Program-made: the position numbers and the translations under genes | The notes under the pieces: model-generated | Database searches by the model: none | Seen by the model: the letters and a program-made list of their open reading frames with translations, nothing else | What the model was told of the DNA's origin: nothing | Assembly (NCBI RefSeq): GCF_011806575.1 | Contig: NZ_JAATOO010000014.1 | Location: forward strand, 58,749-122,748 | Source: Vibrio hepatarius | GTDB taxonomy: Bacteria > Pseudomonadota > Gammaproteobacteria > Enterobacterales > Vibrionaceae | DNA length: 64,000 nt | Direction: 5' to 3' | Shown: positions 40,064 through 49,248 of the stretch, piece after piece | Position numbering within the stretch: position 1 is the first letter of the stretch | Layout: the number at the start of each line of letters is the position of its first letter

Positions 40064-41738
40064 TAATTGATAGACCTTTAATTGTTAGTCTGCGGTATCG
40101 GGTTTGTAGTCGGCTGATGGCAATCGCAAACGCAAAGAACATCAGCGGTAAAACTGCTTGCCATATTGCGTAAATTGCGGTGACACGGCGGTCAAAGCCA
40201 CTTGATAACGCCACTGCTTCGGTCGTCAATGTACTGATGCGACCTGCGCCGAGTACAAGGGTCGGCAAGTATTGCGCCAAACTGACACTAACGCCCACTG
40301 CCCAAGCGAATACAACCGCTGGTAAAAGAATCGGCAGCTTCACTTTGAACCACGTATACAGTGGTGATTTTCCTAAGCTGAGCGATACGCGGGTTAAACC
40401 ATCATCAAAGCCTCGCCACGGTCCATCGAGAGACAGATAAACGTATGGGAAGGCGAAGAATATATGTGACCAACATACCCATAGCCAATAGCTATCGCTG
40501 CTCAAATAGAGTGTGGCAACCTGCATGCCAAACAATATCGACAACTGTGGGATCAGCATCGGCACCGCGATAATGTAACCCGGCACTTGCCAGCGATGAC
40601 GCAGGCGATACTCGTGGCTGAGCAGTGCTAAAATGAGCGCGATAGAAGCACTGACTACGGCCAATAGCAAACTTTGCTCTAGAGTACTAAGAATACTGTC
40701 CCACTCATATTGCCAAAAGCGAAAACTAAAGCGAGAAGGGAGTAAGTCAGGGAAGCGCCAACGCTGTGCGAAACTCCAGATAACCATCAGTGGCAGCATT
40801 ACCGTAGTCACGATCACAATCAGGCTGAATAGGCTTTTCCCAGGCAGCGACAAACCTTGTCGACCGGAATATTGCCAGCTTCGGTAGTAGCGTGTAACCA
40901 GCCATTCAATCAACCGAGCGATGGCGATGGTGATGCTGGCAAGGAGAAACAGCACCACGGCACCAGCTGCTGCGCGGGGCAGTAGTGAAAGATCTGGGTC
41001 GTTAAACCACTGCCATACTAATACTGCAAATGTCGGAGGGTTACTCGGACCGACAATTAATGCGACGTCAACCACCGACAAACTATAGGCAAGTACCGCC
41101 ATCATCGGAAAGCGAAGTTTACTAAACCATTGTGGCAAAATACATTTCCACCACGTTTGTGATGATGTATATCCCATTGAATGGCTGACTTTTTCTAATT
41201 TGTCGACATTGAGCTGTTGCAAAATCGGTATGCTCATCAGCAGCAAGAAAGGCACTTCTTTCAGCGCCAGCATCACGATCAAGCCGATCGCTTTGGGATC
41301 TCTGACTAAACTTGCTAAGTCATTTACGCCTTGACTGCTTGGGTCGTACTCAAAGATGTTTGCTAGCAGACGTACGCCCATGCCTGTTGGTGCAAATAGA
41401 AAAGCAAATCCGATCGCAAACGCGACATGAGGCATCGCAAGCAGCGGCGACAGTGCTAGCTCAATCTTACGCCAAAATCGTGTTCCCCAAGCGGATTGGA
41501 GTACAGCAAAAGTGATTAAGCAAGCCAAGTAACTACTGATGAATGCGGTGTAAAGCGTCATACTGATTGACTGCCAAACACCTGCCCATCCGAACACTTC
41601 TCTAAAGCCATCAAGGGTAAACTGATGCAATCCCAGAGGCGGAATATAGCCCAGAGCCGATATGGCTACCCCCAGCAACCCGGGGATAGTCGGTAGAATG
41701 CAAACCGCAATAATGACGAGATAGAGCGTTCTTAACAT
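40029..41738 (-). CDS. ynjC: ABC transporter permease YnjC (two fused permease domains)
   Basis: This is the inner-membrane permease of the YnjBCD importer, 569 residues with about twelve helices. Two BPD_transp domains are fused in one chain, as in ThiP/FbpB-type permeases. EAA-like loops are LEKVSHSMGYTSSQTWWKCIL (first half, slightly shortened here) and TRVSLSLGKSPLYTWFKVKL (second half). It begins 8 bases after ynjB and overlaps ynjD by 35 bases. Confidence 0.9.
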   Translation of the reverse strand: MLRTLYLVIIAVCILPTIPGLLGVAISALGYIPPLGLHQFTLDGFREVFGWAGVWQSISMTLYTAFISSYLACLITFAVLQSAWGTRFWRKIELALSPLLAMPHVAFAIGFAFLFAPTGMGVRLLANIFEYDPSSQGVNDLASLVRDPKAIGLIVMLALKEVPFLLLMSIPILQQLNVDKLEKVSHSMGYTSSQTWWKCILPQWFSKLRFPMMAVLAYSLSVVDVALIVGPSNPPTFAVLVWQWFNDPDLSLLPRAAAGAVVLFLLASITIAIARLIEWLVTRYYRSWQYSGRQGLSLPGKSLFSLIVIVTTVMLPLMVIWSFAQRWRFPDLLPSRFSFRFWQYEWDSILSTLEQSLLLAVVSASIALILALLSHEYRLRHRWQVPGYIIAVPMLIPQLSILFGMQVATLYLSSDSYWLWVCWSHIFFAFPYVYLSLDGPWRGFDDGLTRVSLSLGKSPLYTWFKVKLPILLPAVVFAWAVGVSVSLAQYLPTLVLGAGRISTLTTEAVALSSGFDRRVTAIYAIWQAVLPLMFFAFAIAISRLQTRYRRLTIKGLSINESLSRKPRHP

Positions 41739-41746
41739 TGTTGGCC

Positions 41747-42892
41747 TTAGTTACCGTAGCGTTTAAGCCACTCTTTCTCTAGCGCACTTTGCCAGCTAGG
41801 GTGTGGCTCGGCAATCGACTTAAACTGCTGGGTGTTTTTTGCACTGCCAGATAAGTATTCGCCGCTTAGTACCGATGGATCACCCCAAACACTGAGGTCG
41901 CCTTTACGTGATTGAGCTTCAGGGCTCAATAAAAAGTTAATCGCCACTTGAGCACCCGCTTTGGCATTGGCATTCCAAGGGATAGCCAAGAAGTGGATAT
42001 TCGATAACGCGCCTTGATTCATTGCATAAGCCGTTGCGCTTTTTGCTAAATTGCCGTTGGCTTGAGCAGAGTAAACCGCATTCGGGTTAAACGTAATGGC
42101 GAGGTCAATTTGGCCGTCATCAAGTAGCTGAATGGTCTCTGCAGTGCCCGCTGGAAACTGCTTGCCACCACGCCAAGCGACGGTGTGAAACTCATCTAAG
42201 TAGCGCCAAAGCGGTTTGGTAACAAGTTCAAAGTTGTCCTCAGAAACAGGTTGTTGCAACGCTTGATCATTGCCTGTGAGTTCGATCAGTAGTGCTTTTA
42301 AAAAGCTGGTGCCGTGAAACTCTGGCGGACGAGGATAGGTCAGGCGGTTAGGAAACGCTTTGGCATAGCTTAGCATTTCAGAAAAGGACTCTGGCGGGTT
42401 GTTCAGCGTCATTTTGTCATGAATAAACACCAGTTGACCGACACCCCATGGTGCTTCAAGACCGTTTGTTGGTTCTGAAAAGTCGACATCCACTGGTAGT
42501 GTCTTATCAACGTATTGCCAGTTAGGTAACTGCTCAACGAAAGGCCCAAACAACAGCTGGTTATCTTTCATCGATTTAAAGTTCTCACCATTAATCCACA
42601 CCATATCGACGCTGCCACCTGCATTTTTACCCGCTGCTTTTTCTGCGAGTAGGCGTGTGGTGGTTTCCGCAATGTCGGTGACTTTAACGTGATTGAGCGT
42701 TACGTTATAGCGGTCTTTTAGCTCTTTTCCCGCCCATTGGATGTATCGATTGATCTCCTGACTTCCACCCCAAGCGTGAAAATAGACGGTTTGGCCGTTA
42801 GCTTGTTGTTCTACGTCTTGCCAATTGTCTGCAAAAGTCGGTGCCGAAATGGTGGCAGCCAGAATACCTATGGTGCTCAATAGCTTTTTCAT
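41747..42892 (-). CDS. ynjB: ABC transporter substrate-binding protein YnjB
   Basis: This is a periplasmic binding protein of 381 residues with the signal peptide MKKLLSTIGILAATISAPTFA (cleavage about residue 21). The sequence NWQDVEQQANGQTVYFHAWGGS and a later VDMVWINGENFKSMKDN match the YnjB family. It is the first gene of ynjBCDF. The operon lacks ynjA and ynjE of the E. coli cluster. A perfect inverted repeat lies 85-108 bp upstream. Confidence 0.88.
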   Translation of the reverse strand: MKKLLSTIGILAATISAPTFADNWQDVEQQANGQTVYFHAWGGSQEINRYIQWAGKELKDRYNVTLNHVKVTDIAETTTRLLAEKAAGKNAGGSVDMVWINGENFKSMKDNQLLFGPFVEQLPNWQYVDKTLPVDVDFSEPTNGLEAPWGVGQLVFIHDKMTLNNPPESFSEMLSYAKAFPNRLTYPRPPEFHGTSFLKALLIELTGNDQALQQPVSEDNFELVTKPLWRYLDEFHTVAWRGGKQFPAGTAETIQLLDDGQIDLAITFNPNAVYSAQANGNLAKSATAYAMNQGALSNIHFLAIPWNANAKAGAQVAINFLLSPEAQSRKGDLSVWGDPSVLSGEYLSGSAKNTQQFKSIAEPHPSWQSALEKEWLKRYGN

Positions 42893-43249
42893 GCTGTGTC
42901 CGTTTTATCTACTTATTTGAATTTAGGCTTGTGATTAGCCCTTTCCCTTACAAAGGATAGTAATTCATATTGAACGATTATCAACTTTGGATTTGATAAT
43001 AGATTCAGTCAATTAACATCACTGTGGTATAGAATTATTTGAGTTGCTGGAATTCTCTTCACCGCATAACCACATGAATCACCAGACCGGAGAAGTAGAG
43101 CGTTTCTTTCATTAAGCAGATTGTTTTCGTGCGAGAAAATCGAAAGAGATGCTGATTTAAGCAAGCGGTTGGATAAGCTACTTGGTTAAGATAAACAAAA
43201 AGCAGCCGTTTGGCTGCTTTTCAAATTCAGAGTTATCAGTGCTGAGAAA
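42893..43249. promoter_or_regulatory. 357-bp region upstream of ynjB with an inverted repeat
   Basis: No gene is seen. ATTATCAA (42977-42984) and TTGATAAT (42993-43000) are a perfect 8-bp inverted repeat with an 8-base spacer, 85-108 bp upstream of ynjB and suitable as an operator. The hslJ terminator closes the other end. The rest shows nothing recognisable. Confidence 0.5.
43198..43221 (-). terminator. terminator after the hslJ-like gene
   Basis: The perfect stem AAAAGCAGCC / GGCTGCTTTT with the loop GTTT continues into a T-run on the leftward strand. Confidence 0.88.
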
Positions 43250-43696
43250 TTAGTTTTTCCAGTCGCTTAGCTTGAATGACAACGTGTGCACGTCATTTTT
43301 CAGTGTCAAGGTGTTGTCTGTTAGCGTGACATCGCTCCACTCAGTCAATGTTTGCGATACCGCTTGTTCGACATCCATGATGTCGCCGATACACATCTTC
43401 ATTGTCATACCCATCTTGTTGATGCGTAATTGGTTGTTTTTTAGTTCACTTTGACCAAAGAAGTTGTTACAGCCAGCGTTACCGTTCGCCATCATGTTTT
43501 CGCCAATTTCTAGACGAGGTGCTTTTGCTCGGCCTTCTGCTACAAACTCTTTACCATCAATGCTTACTAGCTCCCAGTTGTGGTGCTGTAGATCTTGAGC
43601 CGTAATTTGTTTCACATCTTCACCAGTGCTTGAACAAGCTGTCATCAGTACAGGTAGGGTAATTGCTGCAAGTAGCGTTTTTGGACTAAGCTTCAT
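43250..43696 (-). CDS. META-domain lipoprotein, HslJ-like
   Basis: This is an outer-envelope lipoprotein of 148 residues. ATG 43696 (MKLSPKTLLAAITLPVLMTAC) gives a clean signal with lipobox LMTA-C. The META domain shows HNWELVSIDGKEF, LEIGENMMANGNAGCNNFFG and MTMKMCIGDIMDVEQ, the last being the paired-Cys part typical of HslJ. HslJ affects novobiocin resistance and heat-shock related secretion in E. coli. It is monocistronic. Confidence 0.85.
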   Translation of the reverse strand: MKLSPKTLLAAITLPVLMTACSSTGEDVKQITAQDLQHHNWELVSIDGKEFVAEGRAKAPRLEIGENMMANGNAGCNNFFGQSELKNNQLRINKMGMTMKMCIGDIMDVEQAVSQTLTEWSDVTLTDNTLTLKNDVHTLSFKLSDWKN

Positions 43697-43892
43697 AATA
43701 ATCAACTCCAATATGCGGATAAGGTATTGAACACTGGTTGTTGTTCAATTCAATGCATTATAGGTAATAAAACACTGTTTTTGTCAACGGAGCGTCATAG
43801 TTTGGACTAAGTCACACTGTTGAATTGCTTGATAAACATTCAACGTTAGATGGCATAAAGTCGGTCATTATATCAAGGTTAGTGAGGCGAAA

Positions 43893-44141
43893 TTGGAGCA
43901 GTTAGAGTTTTTCAACGTCCCCAGCCCTTGCGTCGGTGTCTGTACTGTCGATGAGCGAGGCTATTGTCGTGGTTGCATGCGTAACCGCGATGAACGCTTT
44001 AATTGGCTGACTATGTCTCCTGCTCAGCAATTGCATGTGATTAAGTTATGTAGGCAGCGTTATCTTCGTAAACTGCGTAAAGGCCAGATTGATAACGTGG
44101 GTGGGCAAGAACCAGAAAGTCCGCAGCAAGACTTATTTTAA
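43893..44141 (+). CDS. DUF1289 protein with Cys cluster
   Basis: This 82-residue protein has four Cys in the pattern PCVGVCTVDERGYCRGCMRN (residues 12-31), which defines the DUF1289 family (E. coli YdhL). They probably bind zinc or an Fe-S cluster; the function is unknown. It starts at TTG 43893 behind AGTGAGG; no better in-frame ATG exists before the Cys motif. It is transcribed alone. Confidence 0.85.
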   Translation: MEQLEFFNVPSPCVGVCTVDERGYCRGCMRNRDERFNWLTMSPAQQLHVIKLCRQRYLRKLRKGQIDNVGGQEPESPQQDLF

Positions 44142-44213
44142 CATCCAAGAACTGCTGTACCTTAATCGTCAAAGAGAGCCCATGACTAGACTCTCTTAGC
44201 TTTTTGCTATGCG

Positions 44214-44435
44214 CTATTTTAAACCCCAATGATCGCTGACCCAACCGCCTGCGTGTTCGTCATAGTGGCTGCCAGAAAATCGATGATTCCGTTCTACTTT
44301 TTGGTCATTAGTGGGCTTTGTATCAATTAACCGTTGAATGTAGTTCGCCATAGGATCACCACTTTGCAGTCGTTCGTGCCGAGTTGCTACCTCTTTAATC
44401 AGTTGAAGACGGTATGAGTTGCTTGCACGTTTCAT
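44214..44435 (-). CDS. hypothetical protein, 73 aa
   Basis: This is a basic 73-residue protein with a strong ribosome binding site (AAGGAGGATCACTG before ATG 44435), which is the main evidence that it is real. It has no signal or membrane segment. The N-terminal half is amphipathic helical (SYRLQLIKEVATRHERLQ), and the C-terminal half is rich in His, Gly and aromatic residues (HRFSGSHYDEHAGGWVSDHWGL). I do not recognise the family. Confidence 0.7.
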   Translation of the reverse strand: MKRASNSYRLQLIKEVATRHERLQSGDPMANYIQRLIDTKPTNDQKVERNHRFSGSHYDEHAGGWVSDHWGLK

Positions 44436-44737
44436 TCAGTGATCCTCCTTGGTTATGACACTAATATGAAAAGTTAGAAGCTGAACTAGGGATCGTCAAC
44501 TTGGAAAAATGCCTTTACCGGTCGCAATACCCATCGAACGACTTTAGAGTGGTGACATCATTTTTGTGACTTAATCCTAAGCCGTTAATAAACCGAATGT
44601 TTCAATAACCAAATCTCTTGTAGAGTGACACAAAAAGTTCATATTCGGATTTGTTATAAACTTGAAGGCTGTAACAACCTATTGTTAGACGGGGGGCCGT
44701 AGCCACAAAAAAGCCCTGCGATGGCAGGGCTTAGAGA
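44436..44737. other. 302-bp non-coding region with gspS terminator
   Basis: This stretch contains the upstream region of the 73-residue gene on one side and the gspS terminator on the other. Nothing else is recognised. Confidence 0.5.
44711..44732 (-). terminator. terminator after gspS
   Basis: The perfect stem AAGCCCTGC / GCAGGGCTT with loop GATG continues into TTTTTT on the leftward strand, 6 bases past the stop. Confidence 0.88.
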
Positions 44738-45133
44738 TTAAGACTCGCAGTTTTTCTGCGTGATTAATTCGTCAATCAGCAACTGGCCGCGTGAATTGCG
44801 CATTTTGATACGGTAGCTCAAGCCGACCTCTAAGTTACTCTTTGTGTCTTTGTTCGTGCAGTAGGTCTGGATGCTGCGCTTTAACACCTCATTCACTGGT
44901 TTTGCGCCAGGCGCATCTTGGTTGTAAACCATCATGATCTCAATCGTTGTGCTTTTCGCTGTCGCTCTGAGTATCGAAAGAGGCCCTGCTTCAAGCGGCA
45001 ACTCCGCAGCGAGCAAACCCGCTCGGTTATCCGCAAGTAACTCTAAGTGGCGCTGTTTTTCAGCCGACGAGGAACATCCACCAAGGATCGCACCTGCTAA
45101 CACCAGAGCACTAAGTTTTAAGTAGTTATTCAT
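44738..45133 (-). CDS. gspS: type II secretion pilotin GspS-beta (AspS type)
   Basis: This is a 131-residue lipoprotein (MNNYLKLSALVLAGAILGGC, lipobox LGG-C). The mature part matches my memory of V. cholerae AspS: HLELLADNRAGLLAAELPLE, the following GPLSILRATAKSTTIEIMMV, and near the end YRIKMRNSRGQLLIDELIT. AspS-type pilotins carry the GspD secretin of the type II system to the outer membrane. Two conserved Cys (YC and NC near the end) could form a disulfide. It lies far from any gsp operon in this window, as AspS does in other vibrios. It is 2 bases downstream of yciI and probably co-transcribed. Confidence 0.8.
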   Translation of the reverse strand: MNNYLKLSALVLAGAILGGCSSSAEKQRHLELLADNRAGLLAAELPLEAGPLSILRATAKSTTIEIMMVYNQDAPGAKPVNEVLKRSIQTYCTNKDTKSNLEVGLSYRIKMRNSRGQLLIDELITQKNCES

Positions 45134-45135
45134 AA

Positions 45136-45432
45136 TTAGAATACTTTTTTGAATGGCTTAACAATGACGCTTTGATAAACACCAGCTTCAATATACGGGT
45201 CAGCGTCTGCCCAAGCTTGTGCTTGCTCTAGTGAGTCAAATTCGGCAATAACGGTAGAGCCTGTAAAGCCCGCTTCTCCAGGATTATCTGAGTCAATGGC
45301 TGGCATTGGACCTGCGGTTAGCAAACGACCTTCATCTTGCAGTTTCTGTAGGCGGTCCAAGTGAGCAGGGCGGACACTCATGCGTTTTTCAAGTGAATTT
45401 TCAATATCTTGAGAGAAGATAACATACCACAT
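45136..45432 (-). CDS. yciI: YciI family protein
   Basis: This 98-residue protein has a ferredoxin-like dimeric alpha/beta barrel. The family block [20 protein letters not shown] and [19 protein letters not shown] hold the His/Asp putative active site of YciI-like enzymes. The reaction is unknown. It lies in the yciI-yciA-yciB neighbourhood also known from enteric bacteria. Confidence 0.9.
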   Translation of the reverse strand: MWYVIFSQDIENSLEKRMSVRPAHLDRLQKLQDEGRLLTAGPMPAIDSDNPGEAGFTGSTVIAEFDSLEQAQAWADADPYIEAGVYQSVIVKPFKKVF

Positions 45433-45537
45433 GACTCAATTTCCTTATTTGGTATTTTCGAGAAAAAATAAGTTCTTACTGTACCGCAACACTTTAATAA
45501 TAGAAGTCAATTCAAAGACAAAGTGTGAATCTTATCG

Positions 45538-45936
45538 TTAAACCGTGCGGATAGGGCGCGGCTTTCCTTCGGTATCAATGGCGACATAGTTAAATGTCGC
45601 TTCGCAAACTTGGTAGCGATCTTGAATACCATCTTCCGTAACTGGCTTGACCCACACTTCTAGGTTGATCGACATTGATGTTCTACCTATTTTGGTACAT
45701 TCACCATAGCAACAAACCACGTCTCCGACACGAACCGGCTTTTTAAAAGTAATACTAGAAACGGAAACGGTAACGATACGACCTGACGAGATTTCTTTGG
45801 CTAAGATGCCGCCTGCAAGGTCCAACTGAGACATGATCCAACCACCAAAAATATCACCATTGGCGTTGGTATCTGCTGGCATGGCTAAAGTTCGAAGTAA
45901 TAGTTGGCCTTTCGGCGCACTGATTTGCTGACTCAT
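45538..45936 (-). CDS. yciA: acyl-CoA thioester hydrolase YciA
   Basis: YciA hydrolyses acyl-CoA thioesters of a broad chain-length range and is linked to membrane biogenesis. The 132-residue hotdog-fold protein shows TLAMPADTNANGDIFGGWIM with the catalytic Asp, and later VRVGDVVCCYGECTKIGRTS. Length and motifs match the family throughout. It is separated from yciB upstream by a terminator and from yciI downstream by 105 bases. Confidence 0.94.
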   Translation of the reverse strand: MSQQISAPKGQLLLRTLAMPADTNANGDIFGGWIMSQLDLAGGILAKEISSGRIVTVSVSSITFKKPVRVGDVVCCYGECTKIGRTSMSINLEVWVKPVTEDGIQDRYQVCEATFNYVAIDTEGKPRPIRTV

Positions 45937-45960
45937 ATTCTGACACCCGTAACAAACGAA

Positions 45961-45983
45961 ACAGCGACCAAAGCGGTCGCTGT
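45961..45983 (-). terminator. terminator after yciB
   Basis: The perfect stem ACAGCGACC / GGTCGCTGT with a 5-base loop is followed on the leftward strand by TTCGTTTG. A second small hairpin CCCTC/GAGGG lies just upstream in the transcript. Confidence 0.7.
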
Positions 45984-46034
45984 AAGCCCTCCACGAGGAG
46001 GGAAAATAATCACGATTGTAACAAAGTTATAGGG

Positions 46035-46586
46035 TTAATCGCTAGAGTCTGGTTTGCTGAGGTCTTTTGGCATGTGCTTGTAGATGTAGATACCAGTGAG
46101 CAGAGTAAAACCAAATGTCGCAGCCAGAAGACCGAAGACTTTAAAGTTGACCCAAACATCAAGTGGCAGTTCGTACGCGACATAGATATTTAGACCCGCA
46201 CAGAACGAGAAGAAAGCAACCCATGCCCAAGTAACTTTGGACCATACCGCGTCTGGTAGGGTAATCTCTTTGCCTAGCATACTTTTGATGGCTGATTTGC
46301 CGATCGCGTGGCTCACCGCTAAACCAATCGCAAACACCATGTAGACGATGGTCACTTTCCATTTAATGAAATTATCGTCGTGGAGGAAGATAGTCATGCC
46401 ACCAAATACGGCAACCATTAGAAAGGTGATTAACTGCATTTTCTCTACTTTTTTGTACATCAAGTAGGTCACTACAACCTGAATGGCCGTCGCGACAATC
46501 AGCGCACCTGTTGCCACGTAAATGTCCTGCATCTTGTACAAGGCAAAGAAGATTATCAGCGGGATAAAGTCGATCAGTTGTTTCAT
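46035..46586 (-). CDS. yciB: inner membrane-spanning septation protein YciB (IspZ)
   Basis: YciB is a five-helix inner-membrane protein that interacts with the elongation and division machinery and affects envelope integrity. The 183-residue product begins [20 protein letters not shown], the family hallmark. It contains [20 protein letters not shown] and [20 protein letters not shown]. The length is normal, and the gene ends with a KHMPKD-type tail. Confidence 0.95.
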   Translation of the reverse strand: MKQLIDFIPLIIFFALYKMQDIYVATGALIVATAIQVVVTYLMYKKVEKMQLITFLMVAVFGGMTIFLHDDNFIKWKVTIVYMVFAIGLAVSHAIGKSAIKSMLGKEITLPDAVWSKVTWAWVAFFSFCAGLNIYVAYELPLDVWVNFKVFGLLAATFGFTLLTGIYIYKHMPKDLSKPDSSD

Positions 46587-46743
46587 TAAAAATATCTTGT
46601 AGTAATCAAATTGCCCTCAGTCTAACCAAATCAAACCGGAAGACAAAGGGCTTAGTGACAATCTGAAACAACTCAGTAGTAAACTTGCTTGAACTGCAAA
46701 TCGTTATGAGTTGATTCGAAAGGTGTGGATGCAATGAGTACGG

Positions 46744-49248
46744 CTATACGACGCTTTCGGCTGAGAGGACCGACTCTAGCGTCGAATTAAGTGCATCTTT
46801 GGTCGCCGGTTTAGACAAACGCCCGTCCATCAATTCACCGATCTTAGCCAGATCTTCTTCAGCAGCTTCGCCTGAGAGCGCAATAATCGGGATGGCAGGG
46901 AACGATTTCTTAATGATTTCCGCCGCTTCAAAACCATCCATTACCGGCATCTGAATGTCCATAAAGATCAGATCAATTGGATTGTTTTGAATAATCTCAA
47001 TCGCTACTTTACCGTTGTTAGCAAGAACTACTCCGTAACCCAATTGCTCTAGATAAAGCTTCACTAGGGCGCGTTGCACTTCTTTATCATCGACAACCAG
47101 AATCATTTGGTTTTTGCTGACAGGTGCTTGTTTGCTTGACGATGTGGCCACAGGTCGTGCTGGTGACGCCGGTGTCTCTATCTGTTCACGTTGAACATTC
47201 GCTAAGCTGATATTACTGATTGGAAAGGCGAGAACAAATTCGGTGTAGTGACCTTCTTGAGAAAAACAGCGTATAGAGCCACCAAACGACTTCATGACGC
47301 GTTTACAGTAACCTAAGCCCAAGCCACTACCACCACTTTTGTTATGACTAAAGAAATCATCAAAAATGCGTGCGAGTAGCACTTCGGGAATGCCCGGGCC
47401 AGTATCGCGAACAATGATCTTGTTTTCAAACTCGTCGGCTTCAGTACGAATTTCCACCGTACTGTCAGGGAACGAATCAAAGTAATAGACTGCGTTGCGC
47501 AGCAGGTTAAACATCACGAAGTTAAACAAGGTTTCATTGATGTTGGCGACAAAATCATGCTCTAAATGAACGTGTACGCGCTGAGCGTCTGAGTCCTTAT
47601 CAAAACCATATAAAGTGACAGCATTTTGGATCGTGGTTCTCATCGAAATCGGTTCTACTGGTTCTAACTCTAACGAGGATGAGTTGACTTCACGCAGAAT
47701 AATGTCGATTAACTGGCGACCACGAGTGATAGCGTGCTTACCTTTAACCACATGCTGAGCGAGTTGATCATGTGGCGCGGAATTTGCCAAGTTTTCACTG
47801 AGTGATTCGAATTCGAGTTGAACTTGCGCCAGCGGGTTTCTCATCTCGTGGGCGATCGAGTTTGCCAGTGCTTGTGCTTGTCGCAGTTTTTGATCGTAGT
47901 TAATGTGAACCTGAACTTTTTTAAGCACGCGCTCAAGCGCTTTGAGCTCTTCATAAGAGAACGTCACACCTGCCAGTTTATGGCTTGAAACCAACACGTG
48001 AGACAGCTTGTTTTTACTCTCATAGATTGGCAATACCAGCGCAGACTGAGTTTGGTGCATGCTGCTGTGTAACTCTGAAAGCTCTTCAGTTGTTGACTGC
48101 TCAAGTTTGTCTTCCAGCTCATCAAGTACGAGAGGCGTTGAGTTGGTTTCAAAATAGCTGCGGAATTTACTCGCGCCTTGATAATCATCCAATAGCTTGA
48201 GTTTATCGCTTGGTACACCTAAGTATTGGGCAAGGGTGTCCATCGCCGCGGTGGGTGAGTATTGGAACTGGCTTTCCAATCGCGCGATTTTGTCGGTAGG
48301 AGAGAGCGCATTGCCATACAACACATAGTTAACCATGACTTTTAGTCGTTTAAAGCAGAGTGGCCAAGTCACACCAACAAACATTGATGTCGCTAAGATC
48401 GACATCGTGGTGACAATAAAGTAGCGATCTAATAGCAGGATTAATCCTGTGTAAACGGCTGCCGTGAGTGTCACGGTTAGAGAGACGGCACACATGTGGC
48501 GTAGGCTGTAAAAGCGAGATGCTAGGATTGCATACCCCATGAAGATCATCTCGCTGATGGAAAGCGCAGGTGGTAGCCAAGTAAGCGAGAAATCGTTAAA
48601 CACATAAGTGAAGCCAAGTTGTATCACCGCCGTTGAGCACATGAAAATCGTCATGCCGAGTATCATGTAGTTGATCCGCGTACGGCGGATTCGGCTAGCG
48701 CTTCCGCGAATTGAGAACAAGTTGATAAACGACAGAACAACCAGCACGGTTAAGCCCAAGAAAAACGGTTTGGTGTATTCACCAAAATCGAGCACAAACT
48801 GGCTAGGTCCGTCGATTGACACGCCTTTAATGGTTAAATCAGGTAGTAAGTTCCATGTTAAGCAGAGCAGGATGGTCGCGTTGGAAATAAAACTCTGAAT
48901 GAAAAATGGCTTTGCTTGTGTGTAATGGGTTTTCAGTTTGACGGTAAAGAAATACGCCGAGCTAAATGCAAGTAGTGCCGAGAGGTTTGCCACCAAAGCC
49001 ATAATCTTGGCGGAGTACTCACCAAACTCGACCAAGTATCCGGTGTGGAAATATGCATTGCTCATTATCCAGATGAACAGGCCGAATGTGTAACTGATGT
49101 AGTAGCTGTATGACTTGATACTTTTGGAACCGTACTGGCGGTTCATTGAGGTGCAGAAATACCCCGCCCAAACGAACACGAGTATTCCCGTGAGGATAAG
49201 AACGATAGCTTTAGGGTAAAGCAGGTGCTCAAGTAGTGAATTATGCAT
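46744..49248 (-). CDS. luxN: quorum-sensing hybrid histidine kinase LuxN
   Basis: LuxN is the membrane receptor for the LuxM-made signal (3-hydroxy-C4-homoserine lactone in V. harveyi). At low signal it phosphorylates LuxU and then LuxO; ligand turns it into a phosphatase. The 834-residue protein (V. harveyi: 849) has an N-terminal sensor of several helices (about residues 10-300) with the LuxN-like DFSLTWLPPALSISEM. The H-box is LANSIAHEMRNPLAQVQLEF (His467); N/G-boxes are NLLRNAVYYF, DTGPGI and GGSGLGLGY. A C-terminal receiver has its phospho-acceptor Asp764 in FMDIQMPVMDGF. It overlaps the luxM end by 8 bases, so the two are co-translated. Confidence 0.94.
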   Translation of the reverse strand: MHNSLLEHLLYPKAIVLILTGILVFVWAGYFCTSMNRQYGSKSIKSYSYYISYTFGLFIWIMSNAYFHTGYLVEFGEYSAKIMALVANLSALLAFSSAYFFTVKLKTHYTQAKPFFIQSFISNATILLCLTWNLLPDLTIKGVSIDGPSQFVLDFGEYTKPFFLGLTVLVVLSFINLFSIRGSASRIRRTRINYMILGMTIFMCSTAVIQLGFTYVFNDFSLTWLPPALSISEMIFMGYAILASRFYSLRHMCAVSLTVTLTAAVYTGLILLLDRYFIVTTMSILATSMFVGVTWPLCFKRLKVMVNYVLYGNALSPTDKIARLESQFQYSPTAAMDTLAQYLGVPSDKLKLLDDYQGASKFRSYFETNSTPLVLDELEDKLEQSTTEELSELHSSMHQTQSALVLPIYESKNKLSHVLVSSHKLAGVTFSYEELKALERVLKKVQVHINYDQKLRQAQALANSIAHEMRNPLAQVQLEFESLSENLANSAPHDQLAQHVVKGKHAITRGRQLIDIILREVNSSSLELEPVEPISMRTTIQNAVTLYGFDKDSDAQRVHVHLEHDFVANINETLFNFVMFNLLRNAVYYFDSFPDSTVEIRTEADEFENKIIVRDTGPGIPEVLLARIFDDFFSHNKSGGSGLGLGYCKRVMKSFGGSIRCFSQEGHYTEFVLAFPISNISLANVQREQIETPASPARPVATSSSKQAPVSKNQMILVVDDKEVQRALVKLYLEQLGYGVVLANNGKVAIEIIQNNPIDLIFMDIQMPVMDGFEAAEIIKKSFPAIPIIALSGEAAEEDLAKIGELMDGRLSKPATKDALNSTLESVLSAESVV

